DNA of 8,169 nucleotides from Limivivens faecihominis (GTDB lineage Bacteria; Bacillota; Clostridia; Lachnospirales; Lachnospiraceae), in the NCBI RefSeq assembly GCF_020686945.1, contig NZ_JAJEPR010000063.1:1-8169 (forward strand). The letters run 5' to 3'. Shown here one piece after another: positions 7,081 through 8,169 of this stretch (positions within the stretch are counted from its first letter, which is position 1; every line of letters begins with the position of its first letter). Both the position numbers and the translations under genes were made by a program. The notes beneath the pieces are model-generated. The model ran no database searches. It was not told the DNA's origin and saw nothing but the letters and a program-made list of their open reading frames with translations.

Positions 7081-7119
7081 GATAAAAACTTAACGATAAT
7101 ACATGGAGGAGTTTTACAT

Positions 7120-7905
7120 ATGGATAAAAATACGAAAAAAGCGATTCTGGTCGTAAGCTTCGGCACCAGCGTCAACGAAACCCGCGAAAAGACCATCGAC
7201 TGCATCGAAGCTGATATCCGCGAAGCCAATCCGGACGCTTCTATTTACCGGGCCTGGACCAGCAAGATGATCATCCGCAAACTGAAAAACCGGGACGGTG
7301 TCACGATCCACACTGTAAAAGAGGCCATGGAAGCCATGATCCGGGACGGCATCAAAGAGCTGATTGTTCAGCCCACCCACATCATCAACGGAATCGAAAA
7401 TGATCTGATGAAAGAGGATGTGCTCGCTTACGCCGATCACTTCGATTCCATCCGTTTCGGAACGCCGCTTCTGACCAGCACTAAGGACATCGAGGAAGCC
7501 ATCCGCGCTTTCATGGAGGACTGGAAGGATCTCCCGGAAAAAGAAGCCCTTGTCCTCATGGGCCACGGCACCACCCATTATGCAAATACTGCCTATGCAG
7601 CCCTTGACTATACCTTCAAGGATCTGGGCTACTCCAACGTTCTCATCGGAACTGTGGAAGCTTACCCGTCCATTCCGTCCATTCTCCGCGGTCTGAAAGA
7701 ACTTCAGCCCGAAAAGATTCACCTGACTCCCTTCATGATCGTGGCCGGAGACCACGCCACCAACGATATGGCCGGCGAGGAGGAAGACTCCTGGAAGAAT
7801 CAGTTTGAGGCCGCCGGATATACCGTCGAATGTCACTTAAAAGGACTTGGCGAGTATGAAGGAATCCGGAAAATCTTTTTAAAGCATATTGAAGAGAGCA
7901 AGTAA
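7120..7905 (+). CDS. cbiK: Sirohydrochlorin cobaltochelatase (anaerobic cobalt insertion)
   Basis: Inserts Co2+ into sirohydrochlorin to give cobalt-sirohydrochlorin, the entry step of the oxygen-independent cobalamin pathway. The 261-residue product matches single-chain CbiK, a class II chelatase made of two similar halves. The N-terminal half starts with ILVVSFGTS (9-17) and has H87 in VQPTHIINGIEND. The C-terminal half has H149 in VLMGHGTTHYANTAY, E180 in GTVEAYP and H212 in AGDHATNDMAGEE. H149, E180 and H212 fit the cobalt-binding and catalytic set known for Salmonella CbiK. There is no signal peptide, so it is cytoplasmic, unlike the exported Desulfovibrio form. The ATG has GGAGGAG (7105-7111) eight bases upstream. 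It is divergent from tcdA and the hem operon, and shares their pathway as consumer of the precorrin-2 branch. Iron or nickel as an alternative metal cannot be excluded from sequence. Confidence 0.95.
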   Translation: MDKNTKKAILVVSFGTSVNETREKTIDCIEADIREANPDASIYRAWTSKMIIRKLKNRDGVTIHTVKEAMEAMIRDGIKELIVQPTHIINGIENDLMKEDVLAYADHFDSIRFGTPLLTSTKDIEEAIRAFMEDWKDLPEKEALVLMGHGTTHYANTAYAALDYTFKDLGYSNVLIGTVEAYPSIPSILRGLKELQPEKIHLTPFMIVAGDHATNDMAGEEEDSWKNQFEAAGYTVECHLKGLGEYEGIRKIFLKHIEESK

Positions 7906-7927
7906 GCATTCTGGAGATTTTACTTGC
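7898..7927. repeat. Eight-base inverted repeat across the cbiK stop
   Basis: GCAAGTAA (7898-7905, ending with the cbiK stop codon) is matched by TTACTTGC (7920-7927) around a 14-base loop. The second arm enters the -35 box of the downstream small-RNA promoter. There is no T tract, so it is not a terminator. It may be a weak mRNA hairpin, an operator or chance. Confidence 0.3.
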
Positions 7928-7952
7928 GTCCTGCTGCCAAATGTGCTATAGT
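7924..7952 (+). promoter_or_regulatory. Strong promoter of a candidate small RNA
   Basis: TTGCGT (7924-7929), a 17-base spacer and TATAGT (7947-7952) with an extended -10 (TGC before it). It lies only 19 bases after the cbiK stop and has no credible coding sequence downstream. Transcription would start at about 7959-7962. Confidence 0.7.
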
Positions 7953-7959
7953 AAATATA

Positions 7960-8065
7960 AAGTTAAGGGAAGCCAGAGACATACGGCCTACCCCTGACGA
8001 TGAACAATTAAATGCTTTTCAGCATCAGCCGTTCACTATTCGTGGTAGTGGGCGGCTATTTTTTT
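7960..8065 (+). ncRNA. Candidate small non-coding RNA, about 105 nt
   Basis: Bounded by a near-consensus promoter and an intrinsic terminator, this stretch holds no ORF with a start and ribosome site. The predicted RNA has three hairpins. The first is GGG/CCC plus GCC/GGC around an internal loop (7967-7993). The second is ATGCT-TTTC-AGCAT (8012-8025). The third is the terminator stem (8027-8057). The single-stranded CUACCCCU region (7988-7995) could be a contact site for a target RNA. I do not recognise a named family. Compact RNAs of this build in Firmicutes include type I antitoxins, but no matching toxin ORF is visible on the opposite strand within the window. It could alternatively be a 3' tail of the cbiK transcript. 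Confidence 0.55.
8027..8065 (+). terminator. Intrinsic terminator for the small RNA and probably cbiK
   Basis: AGCCG (8027-8031) pairs with CGGCT (8053-8057). Inside it, CACTA (8034-8038) pairs with TAGTG (8046-8050), separated by a TT/GG internal loop that can wobble-pair in RNA. Seven T residues follow at 8059-8065. No earlier terminator follows cbiK, so readthrough from cbiK would also stop here. Confidence 0.85.
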
Positions 8066-8092
8066 CTCCCGAAGATCGTATAACACAATCCT

Positions 8093-8169
8093 ATGATGCC
8101 AGGGTCAAAAGGTCAAAAAGCCGTTCATGCTTGCATGATAAGGCTTTTGAACTTGGGACCCACTAAACA
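8093..8169 (+). repeat. Dispersed hairpin element, right copy
   Basis: Plus-strand copy of the element at 1-75. ATGATGCCAG (8093-8102) leads into a 60-nt imperfect hairpin (8102-8161). GGGTC/GACCC closes the base. AAG/CTT, TCAAAA/TTTTGA (one bulged A) and GCC/GGC form the middle. TCATG-CTTG-CATGA forms the tip. Compared with the left copy, the hairpin differs at five positions, all of which keep base pairing. It lies 36 bases after the small-RNA terminator, oriented like the upstream transcription units. The window ends within or just after it. Confidence 0.85.

Noticed and set aside
7081..7119. Cobalamin riboswitch ahead of cbiK
   Set aside because: The leader from the predicted start is only about 33 bases and the B12-box pattern is not seen. 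The hemA leader is likewise too short.
7114..7836. 240-codon open frame on the minus strand opposite cbiK
   Set aside because: Mirror of cbiK codon structure. CbiK itself has all family motifs and a strong ribosome site, while this frame has no family match.
7924..8166. 80-codon frame starting at TTG after cbiK
   Set aside because: It runs over a promoter, a clear intrinsic terminator and the hairpin repeat, and its start lies in the -35 box with no ribosome site.
1..8169. Inverted terminal repeats of a large transposon or composite element
   Set aside because: The repeats are opposite in orientation, but the interior has only core metabolism with no transposase, integrase or accessory cargo. 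Each copy folds as an independent hairpin.
7920..8169. Type I toxin ORF convergent with the candidate small RNA
   Set aside because: The minus strand from 8169 to the terminator contains only start codons followed within a few codons by stops, and no short hydrophobic peptide.

Overview
The window carries the early, shared part of tetrapyrrole biosynthesis plus the first cobalt-specific step of anaerobic cobalamin synthesis, in what looks like a Gram-positive anaerobe. The gene order hemA-hemC-cobA/hemD-hemB-hemL, use of the C5 (glutamyl-tRNA) route, strong Shine-Dalgarno sites, TTGACA/TATAAT-type promoters and a CbiK cobaltochelatase all point to Clostridia. Lachnospiraceae is my best guess, from general resemblance only. 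No rRNA or tRNA marker is present to confirm it.

Layout. Positions 75-5985 (minus strand) hold a tightly packed, overlapping operon read right to left: hemA (glutamyl-tRNA reductase), a single 800-residue HemC-CobA-HemD polypeptide, hemB (porphobilinogen synthase) and hemL (glutamate-1-semialdehyde aminomutase). A near-consensus extended -10 promoter and a leader of about 70 nt with two mutually exclusive hairpins precede hemA. At 6133-6924 (minus) lies tcdA, a ThiF/E1-like tRNA t6A dehydratase with its own promoter and terminator. At 7120-7905 (plus) lies cbiK with a divergent promoter. Behind cbiK, 7924-8065 has a strong promoter and an intrinsic terminator about 105 nt apart with no credible ORF between them, so it is a candidate small RNA.

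Pathway. HemA and HemL make 5-aminolevulinate from Glu-tRNA, and HemB makes porphobilinogen. The fused protein then carries out three steps: hydroxymethylbilane, uroporphyrinogen III and precorrin-2. CbiK inserts cobalt into sirohydrochlorin. The precorrin-2 dehydrogenase (SirC/Met8/CysG type) that must act between the fusion protein and CbiK is absent here. No gene of the later haem branch is present, so the operon appears to serve corrinoid and/or sirohaem synthesis.

Most unusual observation. Both ends of the window carry copies, in opposite orientation, of one roughly 75-nt element built around a 60-nt imperfect hairpin (7-66 and 8102-8161). Each copy sits 3' of a transcription unit and reads in the direction of that unit. 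The two hairpins differ at five positions. Four are two compensatory base-pair exchanges and the fifth changes G-C to G-U, so every difference preserves pairing. This suggests a dispersed element maintained as a folded RNA (or DNA) structure. Because both edges of the window fall in it, the window may be an assembly contig broken at a multicopy repeat.
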